Below are positions 1 to 8,351 of a DNA stretch of 13,254 nt, piece after piece. The notes under the pieces are model-generated. The model ran no database searches and was not told where the DNA came from. It saw only the letters and a program-made list of their open reading frames with translations. The translations under genes were made by a program, and so were the position numbers. The first letter of the stretch is position 1; each line of letters starts with the position of its first letter. Source of the stretch: an uncultured Dyadobacter sp. (GTDB lineage Bacteria; Bacteroidota; Bacteroidia; Cytophagales; Spirosomataceae); NCBI GenBank assembly GCA_946481035.1, contig CAMLNK010000025.1:1-13254 (forward strand), written 5' to 3'.

Positions 1-487
1 CCACGCGCTTGTACTTGCGTGCGGCCTCGATCGCGAGCTCGCCCTCGCGCGGGTTATGGCTCAATGGCTTTTCCACATACACGTGCTTGCCCGCCTGGCA
101 GCCCATGATTGTCAGCGGGGCGTGCCAGTGGTCGGGGGTTGCAGTATATATAGCGTCTATGGATTTGTCTTCAAGCACCTTGCGGAGGTCTTTTTCCGAT
201 TTAGGCGTCAATTTTTGTTTGGCATCCATTACGGCCTGGATGGCCTTCGGGATCGCGCGCTCGTCCACGTCGCACACGATGCCTACTTCGGTATTTTTCT
301 GCCCGGCGAATGTGCCGCTCATGCTCCTGCCCCGGCTGTTGACGCCGATCGTCGCTACGCGGATGAGGTCATTGGCGCCGATGATGCGGTTATAGCTCTT
401 CGCGCTGAAACCCAGCGCCGTGCCGCCGATGGCGAGGCCCAGCGAGCCCGCCGCGGTGTTTTTTAGAAATTCACGTCTGTTAGCCAT
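1..487 (-). CDS. Gfo/Idh/MocA family oxidoreductase, Tat-exported (partial, N-terminal 162 residues)
   Basis: The window holds only the N-terminal 162 codons; the gene runs off the left edge. It starts with a clear twin-arginine signal (NRREFLKN, residues 3-10) followed by a Gly/Ala-rich hydrophobic stretch, so the protein is probably exported folded with its cofactor to the periplasm. A Rossmann-type NAD(P) segment follows (VATIGVNSRGRS, 44-54), then TPDHWH (117-122) and the family signature VYVEKPLSHN (136-145), whose EKP lysine is usually catalytic. The family oxidises or reduces sugars and related polyols with NAD(P). The start lies 3 bp after the stop of the DUF1080 gene, so the two are almost certainly co-transcribed. 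Tat-exported members next to DUF1080 proteins fit a sugar C3-oxidation role; that substrate assignment is inference. Family members are usually about 430-460 residues, so most of the C-terminal substrate domain is missing here. Confidence 0.93.
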   Translation of the reverse strand, partial: MANRREFLKNTAAGSLGLAIGGTALGFSAKSYNRIIGANDLIRVATIGVNSRGRSMSGTFAGQKNTEVGIVCDVDERAIPKAIQAVMDAKQKLTPKSEKDLRKVLEDKSIDAIYTATPDHWHAPLTIMGCQAGKHVYVEKPLSHNPREGELAIEAARKYKRV

Positions 488-490
488 GAC

Positions 491-1210
491 TTATAATGCT
501 TTGATTTTGATGTTTTTGAATGAAACCTCGGCTCCGTGCTCCTGCAACAGGATATGACCCTTTTCTACCGACCCGAATGCAGGCACCGCCTTATTGAATT
601 TACTAAGTGCCACGGCATCGGTATATACCTTTCCGCTTCGGGTAAATTCAAGGATTTTAATGCCGTTCAGGTAATGCTGCACGTTTTTGCCTTTGGCCAC
701 AATGCGAAGTGTATTCCAATGGCCCGGTGCATTCACTTTCTTTTTGGATTCGTCGGGCTGCATCACGTCGTAGAAAGAGCCTGTGAGGTGGTTGGCCTTC
801 TTGTTATCCTCGGCCAGCTTGTCGTCCAGGATCTGGTATTCGAAGCCCAGGTTACCGCCTTGCTGATATTTGGTAAAAAAATATTTGAGGCCGCTGTTGC
901 CTTCGGGAGCGATATTGAAATCGGCTTTAAGGTCGAAATCGGAGAACTCGCCGTCGCTGACAATATCGCCGCCTTTTCCGCCTTTTTTGGTTGATAGCGT
1001 GCCGTTTTTAACTTCCCAGCCGGCCGGTACCGGTTTTCCTCCGGTGGTTGCCCAGCCTTTGGTGGAGGTGCCGTCGAACAGGAGCATCCAGCCTTCTTTC
1101 TTTTCTTTCGGAGTGAGCGTGTTATCCTTCTGGGCGAAGGCGGCCGGGACGAGCATCCAGGCCAGCATTCCGCCCGCCAGCACGCGTAGCATTTTGGTTT
1201 GCATTGACAT
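491..1210 (-). CDS. DUF1080 / 3-keto-disaccharide hydrolase family protein, secreted
   Basis: This 239-residue protein has a cleavable signal peptide (residues 1-26, likely cut after AFA) and then a single concanavalin/LamG-like DUF1080 domain. Family landmarks are visible: GWMLLFDG (40-47), GNSGLKY (104-110), GFEYQILDD (122-130), SFYDV (145-149), GHWNTLRIVAKG (163-174), YLNG (180-183), GHILLQEHG (218-226) and a terminal FKNIKI strand. Members of this family have been linked to cleavage of 3-keto-glycosides produced by Gfo/Idh/MocA dehydrogenases, and such a gene follows 3 bp downstream. The ATG overlaps the susD stop codon by one base (TAATG), implying translational coupling. A second in-frame ATG two codons later (1204) would also work and would still leave the signal peptide intact. 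The exact substrate cannot be read from the sequence. Confidence 0.92.
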   Translation of the reverse strand: MSMQTKMLRVLAGGMLAWMLVPAAFAQKDNTLTPKEKKEGWMLLFDGTSTKGWATTGGKPVPAGWEVKNGTLSTKKGGKGGDIVSDGEFSDFDLKADFNIAPEGNSGLKYFFTKYQQGGNLGFEYQILDDKLAEDNKKANHLTGSFYDVMQPDESKKKVNAPGHWNTLRIVAKGKNVQHYLNGIKILEFTRSGKVYTDAVALSKFNKAVPAFGSVEKGHILLQEHGAEVSFKNIKIKAL

Positions 1211-2730
1211 TAGTAACCAGGGTTTTGTTTGATTTTTTCGGGGTTAGACTGGATCACCTGCAACGGGATCGGGAAGAGCAGCATATTGTCGCTCCAAGTA
1301 GCCGGATTAAAGCCATTCTGCTCTTTTTGCTCCTGGCTCATCACCGCCTTCGCGCGCTCGGTACGCACGAGGTCGAACCAGCGGTGGTTTTCGAATGCGA
1401 GTTCGATGCGGCGTTCCTTTTCGATCGCCAGCAGGAAATCGGCATCGGAAGTAAATGCCGGGTAGTCGGGCAATGCACCTGCCGCGGCACCTGCGCTGTT
1501 GCGTGCGCGCTGGCGGATTTTGTTCAGGTAGAGGAGGGCGGTGGATTGCTGCTTGCCCTGGCGCACGAGCGCTTCGGAGTAGAGCAGGTAAATGTCGGCC
1601 AGGCGCAGCTCGGGCCAGTTGTTATCGTTGTCGGGCGAAACGGAGAACGAAACGTCATAAAACTTTTTGACATACTTTTCATTGATCTGCTGCCCGCCGG
1701 GATCGGACACGTAGCCGTCGGCCATGGAAATAGCCTTACGCGGATCGCCCTTTTCATAAGCGGCTGAAATCGAGGGAGTAGGTGCATTGAAACCCGATTT
1801 GTCGCCCACCGGAATCACTTCCTTATTCGAAAAGCGGGGCGCGAAATCGTTACTCCAGGGGCTGCCGGTCACGATCGGCGCGGGGCCGCCCTTTTTGTAT
1901 TGTACTTCAAAAAGCGATTCGGCATTGTTTTCATTCTTTACATCGAAAACCGCCTTGTAATCCGGCAGCAGCGAATACTGCGGATCGTTGATCACTTCCA
2001 GCGCCTTGGCTTCGGCCAATGCATAATGCGAGGCACCTTTTTTGAGCGGGTAACCGGCCATAAACATATACACCTTTGCCAGCAAGCCTTTTGCACCGCC
2101 TTTGGTCACACGGCCGCGATCGGCGGCGGCGTAGGTCGAGGGCAGGTTTTGTTCTGCAAATTTCAGGTCTTCCACAATCAGGTTGTAAATTTCTTCTGCG
2201 GGCGTGCGGCCGAGGGTATAGGCTTCCTGAACTGAGATCTGCTTATCAACTTTGGGCACATCCCCGTAAATCCGCACCAGCCAGAAATACACCAATCCAC
2301 GCAGGAACCGCGCTTCGGCTTTGTACTGGTTTTTGAGCTTTTCGTCCCGGAAAGTAACGGCGTCGATCTTATCGAGCACGATATTGCTGCGTAGGATGGT
2401 CACATAGCTACGGTTCCAGAGGTTGAGGATATTCTGGTTGTCCGAAAGGAGCACGTCGCCGAAATTGTCGATGGAGGTCATGTCCTTCGAGCTGCCCGGT
2501 ACCCAGGAGAAGGTGGTATTATCGGAGCGGATTTCGCCGGTGTAAATGTAAAGCTGGTTGTACAAATCGCGCAGGGAGGCATAGGGCGACATCACTGCCT
2601 GGTTCATATCCTGCTCGGTTTTGTAAAAATTCCCCGCATTCATATCCGATATGGGTTGCAGGTCGATAAAGCTTTCCTTGCACGACACCGAGGTCGCGGT
2701 CAGGAAGGCGGCTAACATATATCTTTTCAT
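1210..2730 (-). CDS. SusD/RagB family nutrient-uptake outer-membrane lipoprotein
   Basis: The 506-residue protein begins with a lipoprotein signal peptide; the likely lipidated cysteine is C17 in TSVSC, followed by Lys-Glu, which fits Bacteroidota surface-export lipoproteins. The sequence after it (FIDLQP) is the usual mature SusD N-terminus. C-terminal family hallmarks are RWFDLVR (450-456), LFPIP (485-489) and the terminal EKIKQNPGY. SusD proteins sit as a lid on the SusC transporter and capture the glycan or other ligand at the cell surface. The gene lies 15 bp downstream of susC and overlaps the DUF1080 gene by one base, so it belongs to the same operon. Length is normal for the family and no frameshift is apparent. 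The ligand is unknown; the neighbouring enzymes suggest an oligosaccharide or glycoside. Confidence 0.96.
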   Translation of the reverse strand: MKRYMLAAFLTATSVSCKESFIDLQPISDMNAGNFYKTEQDMNQAVMSPYASLRDLYNQLYIYTGEIRSDNTTFSWVPGSSKDMTSIDNFGDVLLSDNQNILNLWNRSYVTILRSNIVLDKIDAVTFRDEKLKNQYKAEARFLRGLVYFWLVRIYGDVPKVDKQISVQEAYTLGRTPAEEIYNLIVEDLKFAEQNLPSTYAAADRGRVTKGGAKGLLAKVYMFMAGYPLKKGASHYALAEAKALEVINDPQYSLLPDYKAVFDVKNENNAESLFEVQYKKGGPAPIVTGSPWSNDFAPRFSNKEVIPVGDKSGFNAPTPSISAAYEKGDPRKAISMADGYVSDPGGQQINEKYVKKFYDVSFSVSPDNDNNWPELRLADIYLLYSEALVRQGKQQSTALLYLNKIRQRARNSAGAAAGALPDYPAFTSDADFLLAIEKERRIELAFENHRWFDLVRTERAKAVMSQEQKEQNGFNPATWSDNMLLFPIPLQVIQSNPEKIKQNPGY

Positions 2731-2745
2731 AGGATTTAGGAATAA

Positions 2746-5700
2746 TCAGAATGTAACATTAAGCCCTGCAATGACGGTCCGTGCGGCCGGGTAGCCCAGG
2801 TAATCGCCCCCGCGCGACAGGCCGTTGCCCTCGCTGCTGGTTTCAGGATCGAAGCCCGGGTATTTCGTGAATGTGTACAGGTTCTGTCCCGTCACATATA
2901 CGCGCAGCGAACGAACTTTAATCTTTTGGAGCATTTCGCTATCAAAAGTATAGCCTAGCGAGACATTGCGAATGCGCAGGAACGAACCGTTCTCCACCCA
3001 GTAGCTCGACGGCTCCTTCTGCAAGCCTTTCGGATCACGGTTGGCCCGGAGAATGTCACCAGAGCCGGGCTCTTCTTCCGAGCGCCAGCGGTCTTTCAGC
3101 TTCGCACGGCCGTTGCGATCGCCGTGGTAAATGCCGATCATCCGGTTGAAAAAGCTGAACAGTTTAGCGCCCTGCGAGCCGGTGAGCTGCACGTTCAGGT
3201 CGAAGCGTTTGTAAGAGAAATCATTTCCAAAACCATAAATAAACTTGGGCTGGTTGCTGCCGAGGAAAGTCTTGTCGGCGGCGGTAATCTGGCCGTCCTT
3301 GTTCACGTCAATGTAGCGCGGGTCGCCGGGGCGGTCGTTCACCAGGTGGGGCGCGGCGTCGAGTTCTGCCTGGTTTTTGAAAACACCATCATATTGATAG
3401 CCGAAATAGGTGGCAATAGGCTGGCCCACGGTGGTGATGAAGGTATTGTTCGCATTCGGCGCGCCTGCGTAAATAGGCCGGGCGTCCGGCCCGAGCGCGA
3501 GGACTTTGTTCCGGTTAAATGAAATGTTGAAATCCGTCGACCATTTGAATGCGCCCACGGCATTGCGGGTACGGACGAGGTATTCCATCCCTTTGTTCTG
3601 TACTTTTCCGATGTTTTGGAGCTGGGTAGCATAGCCGCTGATGGTCGGTACCGGCACATCGAGGAGCAAATCCACCGACTTACTATTATAAAAATCAGCT
3701 TCCAAGCGCACACGGTCGCGGAAAAGGCCGAGTTCAAGGCCCAGGTTCCATTGCATGGTTTTCTCCCAGCCGAGGAACGGGTTAGGATAATTCAAAGGAT
3801 TCACCGCATTCACGAGCGTGTTGTTCAGGGGATAGTAATTCACAACCGTCCGCGCGATGGCGTCGTAGTTTCCGATTTTGTTATTACCCACCAAACCCCA
3901 GCTGCCGCGGATTTTAAGATCCGAAATCTGGCTCATATCCTGCATGAATGCCTCGTTGCTCACGCGCCAGCCCACAGAAGCCGAAGGGAATGTGCCCCAT
4001 TTGTTTTCCGATCCGAAGCGCGACGAACCGTCGCGGCGGATACTGGCCGAAAACAGGTATTTATCGTCGTACGAATAGGTCAGGCGGCTCAGGTAGGAGA
4101 TCAGCGAGTTGCGGTATTCGGTGCTGGTACCACCTACGATCTGTCCGGCGCTCAATGTGCGCACCGCGTCGTTGGGGAAGTTTTGTGCGCGGAGCTGGTT
4201 GTATTCGCCGAACGATTTCTGCGCGGTGTAACCTGCAAGGAGGTTGAAATTATGCTTTTCCGCCAGGGTTTTCGACCAGGTCAAAGTATGCTCGTTCAGC
4301 CAGTTACCACCGAGCCAGGTCTCGCTGCGCGCATTCGCGATGCGCGGCGCACGGGAGCCGTCGGTATCCACAAATGAAGGCTGGTAGTATTTCAAACGGC
4401 GATTTTCGAGATTAGCATTCAAACTCACACGATACTTCAATCCCGGAATGATCTCGTATTCCGCATAAACGGAGCCGATTACGGCATTCTTTTTAGTAAA
4501 ATTGGTCACGTTCTTCGCAATGCTGACGGGGTTAGCCACGTCGCCCGCCCAGATTTCCGGATTACGCACCTGCGAGCCGTAGGTACCGTCCGCATTGCGC
4601 AGCGGGTAGATAGGCGGGAGGTAGAGCGCGTAGGCGAGGGGGCTGTCCTTGCCATTGGCGAGGTCGTTGTTTTCGGAATAATAGGAGCTGATCGCCACGC
4701 CCAGTTCCAGCTTTTTGGTCACATTGGTCGTGACATTAGCCCTGACATTGTAGCGTTTGAAATTGGTGTTGATCAAAATCCCCTGCTGGTTGGTATAACT
4801 TCCCGAAACGGCGTAGCGTACTTTTTCGGAGCCGCCATTCACCGAAAGCTCGTGTTTCTGGGTAGAAGCATTGCGGAAGATCTCGTCCTGCCAGTTGATG
4901 TCCGGGAATTTGGAAGGATCGTTAAATGCTTCGGGAATGATGTAAAAGTTGGAATTGGTGTATTTCGACCGCATTTCATTGCTGTCGTGGATCGTATGCG
5001 CGGGGTCGCCGGGCATAGGCGTGCGGTCGAGCCAGGCCTGGTTGTGGCCGTCTTTGAAAAACTCGATGTACTCGCGGGTATTCATCATATCGATCTTGCG
5101 CGAGACCTGCTGCATGCCGAAGAAAGTATTGAACGCCACGACAGGCGCGCCCGCAGTACCTTTTTTAGTAGTAATAATTACCACCCCATTGGCACCTCTC
5201 GAACCGTAAATGGCCGTGGAAGAAGCATCTTTCAGTACCTGGATACTTTCGATGTCGGAGCTGTTCACGAGCGAGAATGCGCTGCTGTCGATCGGGTAGC
5301 CGTCGACCACGTAAAGCGGTGAGCTGCTGGCCGAAATGGAGCCTGTACCCCGGATGCGGATGCTGAGGCCTTCGCCTCCCGGTGCGCCGTTGGTTTGCTG
5401 CACCTGCACGCCGGCCATTTGTCCTACCAATGCCTCGCCATAGGAAACGGAAGCCTTGCTTTTTAGTTTATCGGCCGAAATAGTGGCCACAGCGCCTGTC
5501 AGGTCGCCTTTTTTCAAAGCCCCATAACCAATCACCACCACTTCGTTCAATGCCTTGCTATCCACTTTCATGGAAACGTCGACCACACTCTGGTTACCGA
5601 CGGTGATTTCCTGAGATACGTACCCGACGAACGACAAAACCAATACCGACTCCGCTCCGGAGACCTCGATGGCGAACTTGCCCTCAATGTCGGTTACCGT

Positions 5701-6195
5701 ACCGCGCTGCGTGCCTTTTTCCACCACGCTCACGCCCGGCAGGCCGCTCCCTTTTTCATCGGTAACCCGCCCCGTTACCGACGCTACTGCTTTTCGGGCC
5801 GCGTCTGGCCGACCCGCGTCCGGCCCCGGCGCGTTTCCCGATTGCAGCAGGATTTGCCCGCCCACCAGCCGGTATGAAATGTTGTGCGGGCGCAAAACCA
5901 GGTTCAGCACTTCGGAAAGTTTGCGGTCGGTGGCCGAAATGCTCACTTTCCGCTCGGCCTGGATCGTGTTGGAACTGTACACGAACTTCACGCTCGCAAT
6001 GTTCTCGATCCGGTCGAGGACCTTGCGGAGTTCCTGGTTGTCGGCCTTGATCGAAATGGAATGGTCGAGCAGGTCCTGCGTGCGTACCTCGCGCGCAAAC
6101 CCGACCGTGATGGCCAGCCCGATCAGCAGGGATTGAAGTAGGGTTATCCTCATAATATCTCGCAGCAGAGGATGAAGAAGTATCGGTTTTTTCAT
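2746..6195 (-). CDS. SusC/RagA family TonB-linked outer-membrane transporter with N-terminal STN domain
   Basis: With the start at 6195 the protein has 1149 residues: a signal peptide (about 1-34), an STN domain (about 45-118), a carboxypeptidase-regulatory-like beta domain (138-212), a TonB-box-like EVVVIGYG (218-225), a plug domain with YVVDGYPID and the GSRGANGVVIITTKKG stretch (295-346), and a beta barrel ending in the outer-membrane signature GLNVTF. It imports ligand delivered by SusD using TonB energy. The STN domain is the part that contacts a FecR-type anti-sigma factor, so this transporter is also the sensor for the sigma/FecR pair upstream. The frame stays open for another 59 codons to an ATG at 6372, but that extension would bury the signal peptide. 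I therefore prefer the MKKP start, which is followed at once by a hydrophobic leader. Confidence 0.95.
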   Translation of the reverse strand: MKKPILLHPLLRDIMRITLLQSLLIGLAITVGFAREVRTQDLLDHSISIKADNQELRKVLDRIENIASVKFVYSSNTIQAERKVSISATDRKLSEVLNLVLRPHNISYRLVGGQILLQSGNAPGPDAGRPDAARKAVASVTGRVTDEKGSGLPGVSVVEKGTQRGTVTDIEGKFAIEVSGAESVLVLSFVGYVSQEITVGNQSVVDVSMKVDSKALNEVVVIGYGALKKGDLTGAVATISADKLKSKASVSYGEALVGQMAGVQVQQTNGAPGGEGLSIRIRGTGSISASSSPLYVVDGYPIDSSAFSLVNSSDIESIQVLKDASSTAIYGSRGANGVVIITTKKGTAGAPVVAFNTFFGMQQVSRKIDMMNTREYIEFFKDGHNQAWLDRTPMPGDPAHTIHDSNEMRSKYTNSNFYIIPEAFNDPSKFPDINWQDEIFRNASTQKHELSVNGGSEKVRYAVSGSYTNQQGILINTNFKRYNVRANVTTNVTKKLELGVAISSYYSENNDLANGKDSPLAYALYLPPIYPLRNADGTYGSQVRNPEIWAGDVANPVSIAKNVTNFTKKNAVIGSVYAEYEIIPGLKYRVSLNANLENRRLKYYQPSFVDTDGSRAPRIANARSETWLGGNWLNEHTLTWSKTLAEKHNFNLLAGYTAQKSFGEYNQLRAQNFPNDAVRTLSAGQIVGGTSTEYRNSLISYLSRLTYSYDDKYLFSASIRRDGSSRFGSENKWGTFPSASVGWRVSNEAFMQDMSQISDLKIRGSWGLVGNNKIGNYDAIARTVVNYYPLNNTLVNAVNPLNYPNPFLGWEKTMQWNLGLELGLFRDRVRLEADFYNSKSVDLLLDVPVPTISGYATQLQNIGKVQNKGMEYLVRTRNAVGAFKWSTDFNISFNRNKVLALGPDARPIYAGAPNANNTFITTVGQPIATYFGYQYDGVFKNQAELDAAPHLVNDRPGDPRYIDVNKDGQITAADKTFLGSNQPKFIYGFGNDFSYKRFDLNVQLTGSQGAKLFSFFNRMIGIYHGDRNGRAKLKDRWRSEEEPGSGDILRANRDPKGLQKEPSSYWVENGSFLRIRNVSLGYTFDSEMLQKIKVRSLRVYVTGQNLYTFTKYPGFDPETSSEGNGLSRGGDYLGYPAARTVIAGLNVTF

Positions 6196-6457
6196 TAATT
6201 TTGAATGTTTTGTTAAAGTTTTCAGAAACATTTTGGCAAAACTCCTCCCGTTCATCTTCGCAGATGAGGACCCGGCCAGGTTCAGAGAGGGCATCAGAGT
6301 CGAAAGTGGTGTCAACACATTCGGCTCTTTTTCTTTTTCAGAGGGGGTACGGTTCAATGCATAGGCAGGCAATTTTCGTTTCGAAAAGATGTCAGGGTTT
6401 AGGAATTGTGTTTATGGTTCAGGAATAGTATTCGGTTTGGTTTTAGTATAAAAGATC
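6196..6457 (-). other. 262-bp spacer between fecR and susC, probable susC promoter and leader
   Basis: This gap is much larger than those between the downstream genes, so susC probably has its own promoter here, the expected target of the upstream ECF sigma factor. I found no perfect match to the Bacteroidota housekeeping -7 element on the minus strand, which is consistent with an ECF-type promoter but does not prove it. A short hairpin (6-bp stem TTTTCG/CGAAAA, 3-nt loop) lies at 6373-6387. The susC frame is open through 6196-6372, so a longer leader peptide cannot be excluded. Confidence 0.4.
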
Positions 6458-7489
6458 CTACGGGCAGCCTTTGCCGCTCAGGTATATTTTGGTGCCTTTA
6501 ATGGTATACGTCGCATTCACCGCCGCCGCGATGAGCGCCAGTTGTGTAAACATCGGTTGCTGGTTGATGTCGGCCGTGAACAGGCAGTTCTTCAACCGGT
6601 CGTTCGTCAGCACAATATCGATCCCGTAGGCTTTTTCGAAGGTTTGGGCCACCTTGCCAAGCGGGGTATCATCAAAAATGAATGCATTCTTGTAGCTGTC
6701 GTCGATGATCGGGCGCTTCACGAGCATGGCGGTGAAACGGCCCATGGCTGAGGTGTATTTCACGCTTTGGTTACGGCCCAGGATCACGCCCATCGCCAGG
6801 TCGCCGGAAGCAGCTTCCTGTTCCTTATCTTTTTGGAAAACAGATACTTTTCCGGTCACTACCGACACTTCCACACCTTTGTCGGCTGCGGTCTTGTTCA
6901 CCCAGAAGCTCGTCCCGAGGACTTTGGTGGTGATTTCGCCCGTGTACACGAGGAATGGCTTGCGCTCGTCCCGCGCTACCTCGAAGAACGCTTTGCCTTT
7001 CAGGTATATTTCGCGCTTATTGTTTTGGAAGTGAGCAGGATATTCAATGCTCCCCTGCGGTTGCAGGCTCACGCGCGAGCCGTCGGAAAGGAGCACCCAC
7101 ATGGGGGCGTTGGTGGTGTTGGTTTTGGTAATGAGCTTTCCGGAGGTAGTTTCGGCGAGCTGCTTATCCGCATTGCCGGCATTCCGGCGGCTCCATTGGT
7201 AACCACCCCAAAGGGCCAGTACCAATACCGCCGCGGCTGCCCATCGCCATTTGAGGAGGAAATGCAATGGTTTTTGCTGCGCCTTTGCCGTTTGGCTGGT
7301 TTCCAGGCCGGTGCGGAATTGGATAGCCTGCCATAACCTGACTTCGGTTTCTTCCGATTGCCGGTCGGTCGTGTCGGCTTCGTCACCGTCGATCAACGCG
7401 AACCACTGGTCCACGAGCCGGGCTTCCCGTTCGGTGCATTCACCGGAGCGGTAGCGGGTCAGTAACTGATGAAAATGACGCTTGTTCAT
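6458..7489 (-). CDS. FecR family anti-sigma factor (FecR domain plus DUF4974)
   Basis: The 343-residue protein has the standard layout of Bacteroidota FecR proteins. A cytoplasmic N-terminal domain (about 1-80, with YRSGECTEREARLVDQWF) binds the sigma factor, and one transmembrane helix lies at about 83-99. The periplasmic FecR domain follows (VLLSDGSRVSLQPQGS from 131, then EIYLKGKAFFEVARDERKPF and VLGTSFWV). A C-terminal DUF4974 region (about 255-340) starts near FDDTPLGKVAQTFEKAYGI and ends with LSGKGC. DUF4974 resembles STN and is thought to contact the transporter's STN domain. The gene lies 109 bp after the sigma gene and before susC, the usual gene order for a cell-surface signalling circuit. 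It probably holds the sigma factor inactive, or assists its activation, until ligand occupies SusC. Confidence 0.95.
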   Translation of the reverse strand: MNKRHFHQLLTRYRSGECTEREARLVDQWFALIDGDEADTTDRQSEETEVRLWQAIQFRTGLETSQTAKAQQKPLHFLLKWRWAAAAVLVLALWGGYQWSRRNAGNADKQLAETTSGKLITKTNTTNAPMWVLLSDGSRVSLQPQGSIEYPAHFQNNKREIYLKGKAFFEVARDERKPFLVYTGEITTKVLGTSFWVNKTAADKGVEVSVVTGKVSVFQKDKEQEAASGDLAMGVILGRNQSVKYTSAMGRFTAMLVKRPIIDDSYKNAFIFDDTPLGKVAQTFEKAYGIDIVLTNDRLKNCLFTADINQQPMFTQLALIAAAVNATYTIKGTKIYLSGKGCP

Positions 7490-7589
7490 AAGGAGTGAAT
7501 GATCTGGTTAAAAGACTGAAAAAGGGTAGTGTACCGCAAAATGGAAAAGAATTTATTTGAATATTTATATTAAATAGAAGGTTTCGCCT

Positions 7590-7609
7590 GTAAATTCTTT
7601 AAAATTTAC
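7590..7609 (-). repeat. Inverted repeat at the sigma-factor stop codon
   Basis: A perfect 7-bp inverted repeat (GTAAATT and AATTTAC) with a 6-nt spacer spans the TAA of the ECF sigma gene; one bulged base lets CT/AG pairs extend it. The stem is AT-rich and has no T-tract, so it is a poor intrinsic terminator. It might modulate the sigma to fecR read-through, or be chance in an AT-rich spacer. Confidence 0.3.
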
Positions 7610-8249
7610 CAGATGCCAGAAAGGCCAGCATGAGCACGATGAACTCTTTGAGCAGTGTTTTGAGCGTCCGCAGCGCCTGGGTGATGTGGTATTCGACCGT
7701 TCGCTCGGGCATTCCGAGCAGCAAAGCGATCTGCCGGACGGTGTTGCCTTCGAAACGGCTGAGTACGAATATTTTGCGTGTTTTTTCGGGGAGCTGTCCC
7801 ACGGCCTGCTGCATAGCCTGTTCCAGTTCGTCGAGGAAAAGCGGGTAATCGGGTTCGCTGAGCGGGTCCACGGAGTCGAGCGCGTCGAAAGCCTTATCCT
7901 TGAAATGGTCGATAATGCGGTTGCGCACCGACGTGAAGAGATAGCTTTGCAGGTTTTTGACCTGCAATGCGTGCCTTTTTTCCCAAATGGTTACGAAAAG
8001 CTCCTGGACGATTTCCTCGGCAGTGTCGGCGTCGCGCGTTTTGGTGTAGGCAAAATCGTAAAGCCGTTTCCAGTAACGGCGGTAAATGTCCTCAAATGCT
8101 TGCGGATCGTCACTTCCGAGGCGGTCTAATAGTTGCGGATCGTCCGGAAATGGCGGTTGCATGGGTAATCGTACAAAAGTGGTTTCGGTTTCTGAGCGGG
8201 CGGCCTGTCCGGATGCCTGCGTGTAATAAGCATGTTTGTCAAAATTCAT
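7599..8249 (-). CDS. ECF-type RNA polymerase sigma-70 factor (FecI-like)
   Basis: The protein has sigma region 2 (about residues 51-115, with AFEDIYRRYWKRLYDFAYTK and AEEIVQELFVTIWEKR) and sigma region 4 (about 150-202, with LPEKTRKIFVLSRFEGNT and a helix-turn-helix around RQIALLLGMPERTVEYH). It ends in a short hydrophobic tail (FIVLMLAFL). It directs RNA polymerase to the promoter of its target transporter operon, here most likely the STN-type susC downstream, under control of the adjacent FecR. The 216-residue frame is longer than usual at the N-terminus. A second ATG at 8162 (residue 30, MQPPFP) would give a 187-residue protein of typical ECF length and may be the true start; no ribosome-binding site decides between them. 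Confidence 0.94.
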   Translation of the reverse strand: MNFDKHAYYTQASGQAARSETETTFVRLPMQPPFPDDPQLLDRLGSDDPQAFEDIYRRYWKRLYDFAYTKTRDADTAEEIVQELFVTIWEKRHALQVKNLQSYLFTSVRNRIIDHFKDKAFDALDSVDPLSEPDYPLFLDELEQAMQQAVGQLPEKTRKIFVLSRFEGNTVRQIALLLGMPERTVEYHITQALRTLKTLLKEFIVLMLAFLASGKF

Positions 8250-8334
8250 ACTTAAACGGACGCTTGGGGCAGGGCACGGCGAAAACCGGCAGGGTTGCCT
8301 GCGCGGACACTTCTATGACGACTTTTTCCGGGGG

Positions 8335-8351
8335 AAAACCGGGTTGCCGGT
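8335..8351 (-). terminator. Weak candidate terminator after the cassette
   Basis: On the minus strand the stem ACCGG / CCGGT closes a CAAC loop and is followed by four T. It begins at the stop codon of the 748-residue protein gene, where an operon end is expected because the next gene has its own regulatory role. The stem is only 5 bp and the T-run is short, so efficiency would be low. Confidence 0.3.

Noticed and set aside
3616..4377. 253-codon plus-strand frame antisense to susC
   Set aside because: susC is unambiguous here; the antisense frame has no family features.
6196..6372. Extension of susC by 59 codons to the ATG at 6372
   Set aside because: It would place a Ser/Pro/Lys-rich segment in front of the signal peptide; the MKKP start at 6195 is followed directly by the hydrophobic leader expected for an outer-membrane protein.
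6373..6387. Hairpin upstream of susC as a fecR terminator
   Set aside because: The 6-bp stem has only two GC pairs and no T-tract follows on the minus strand.
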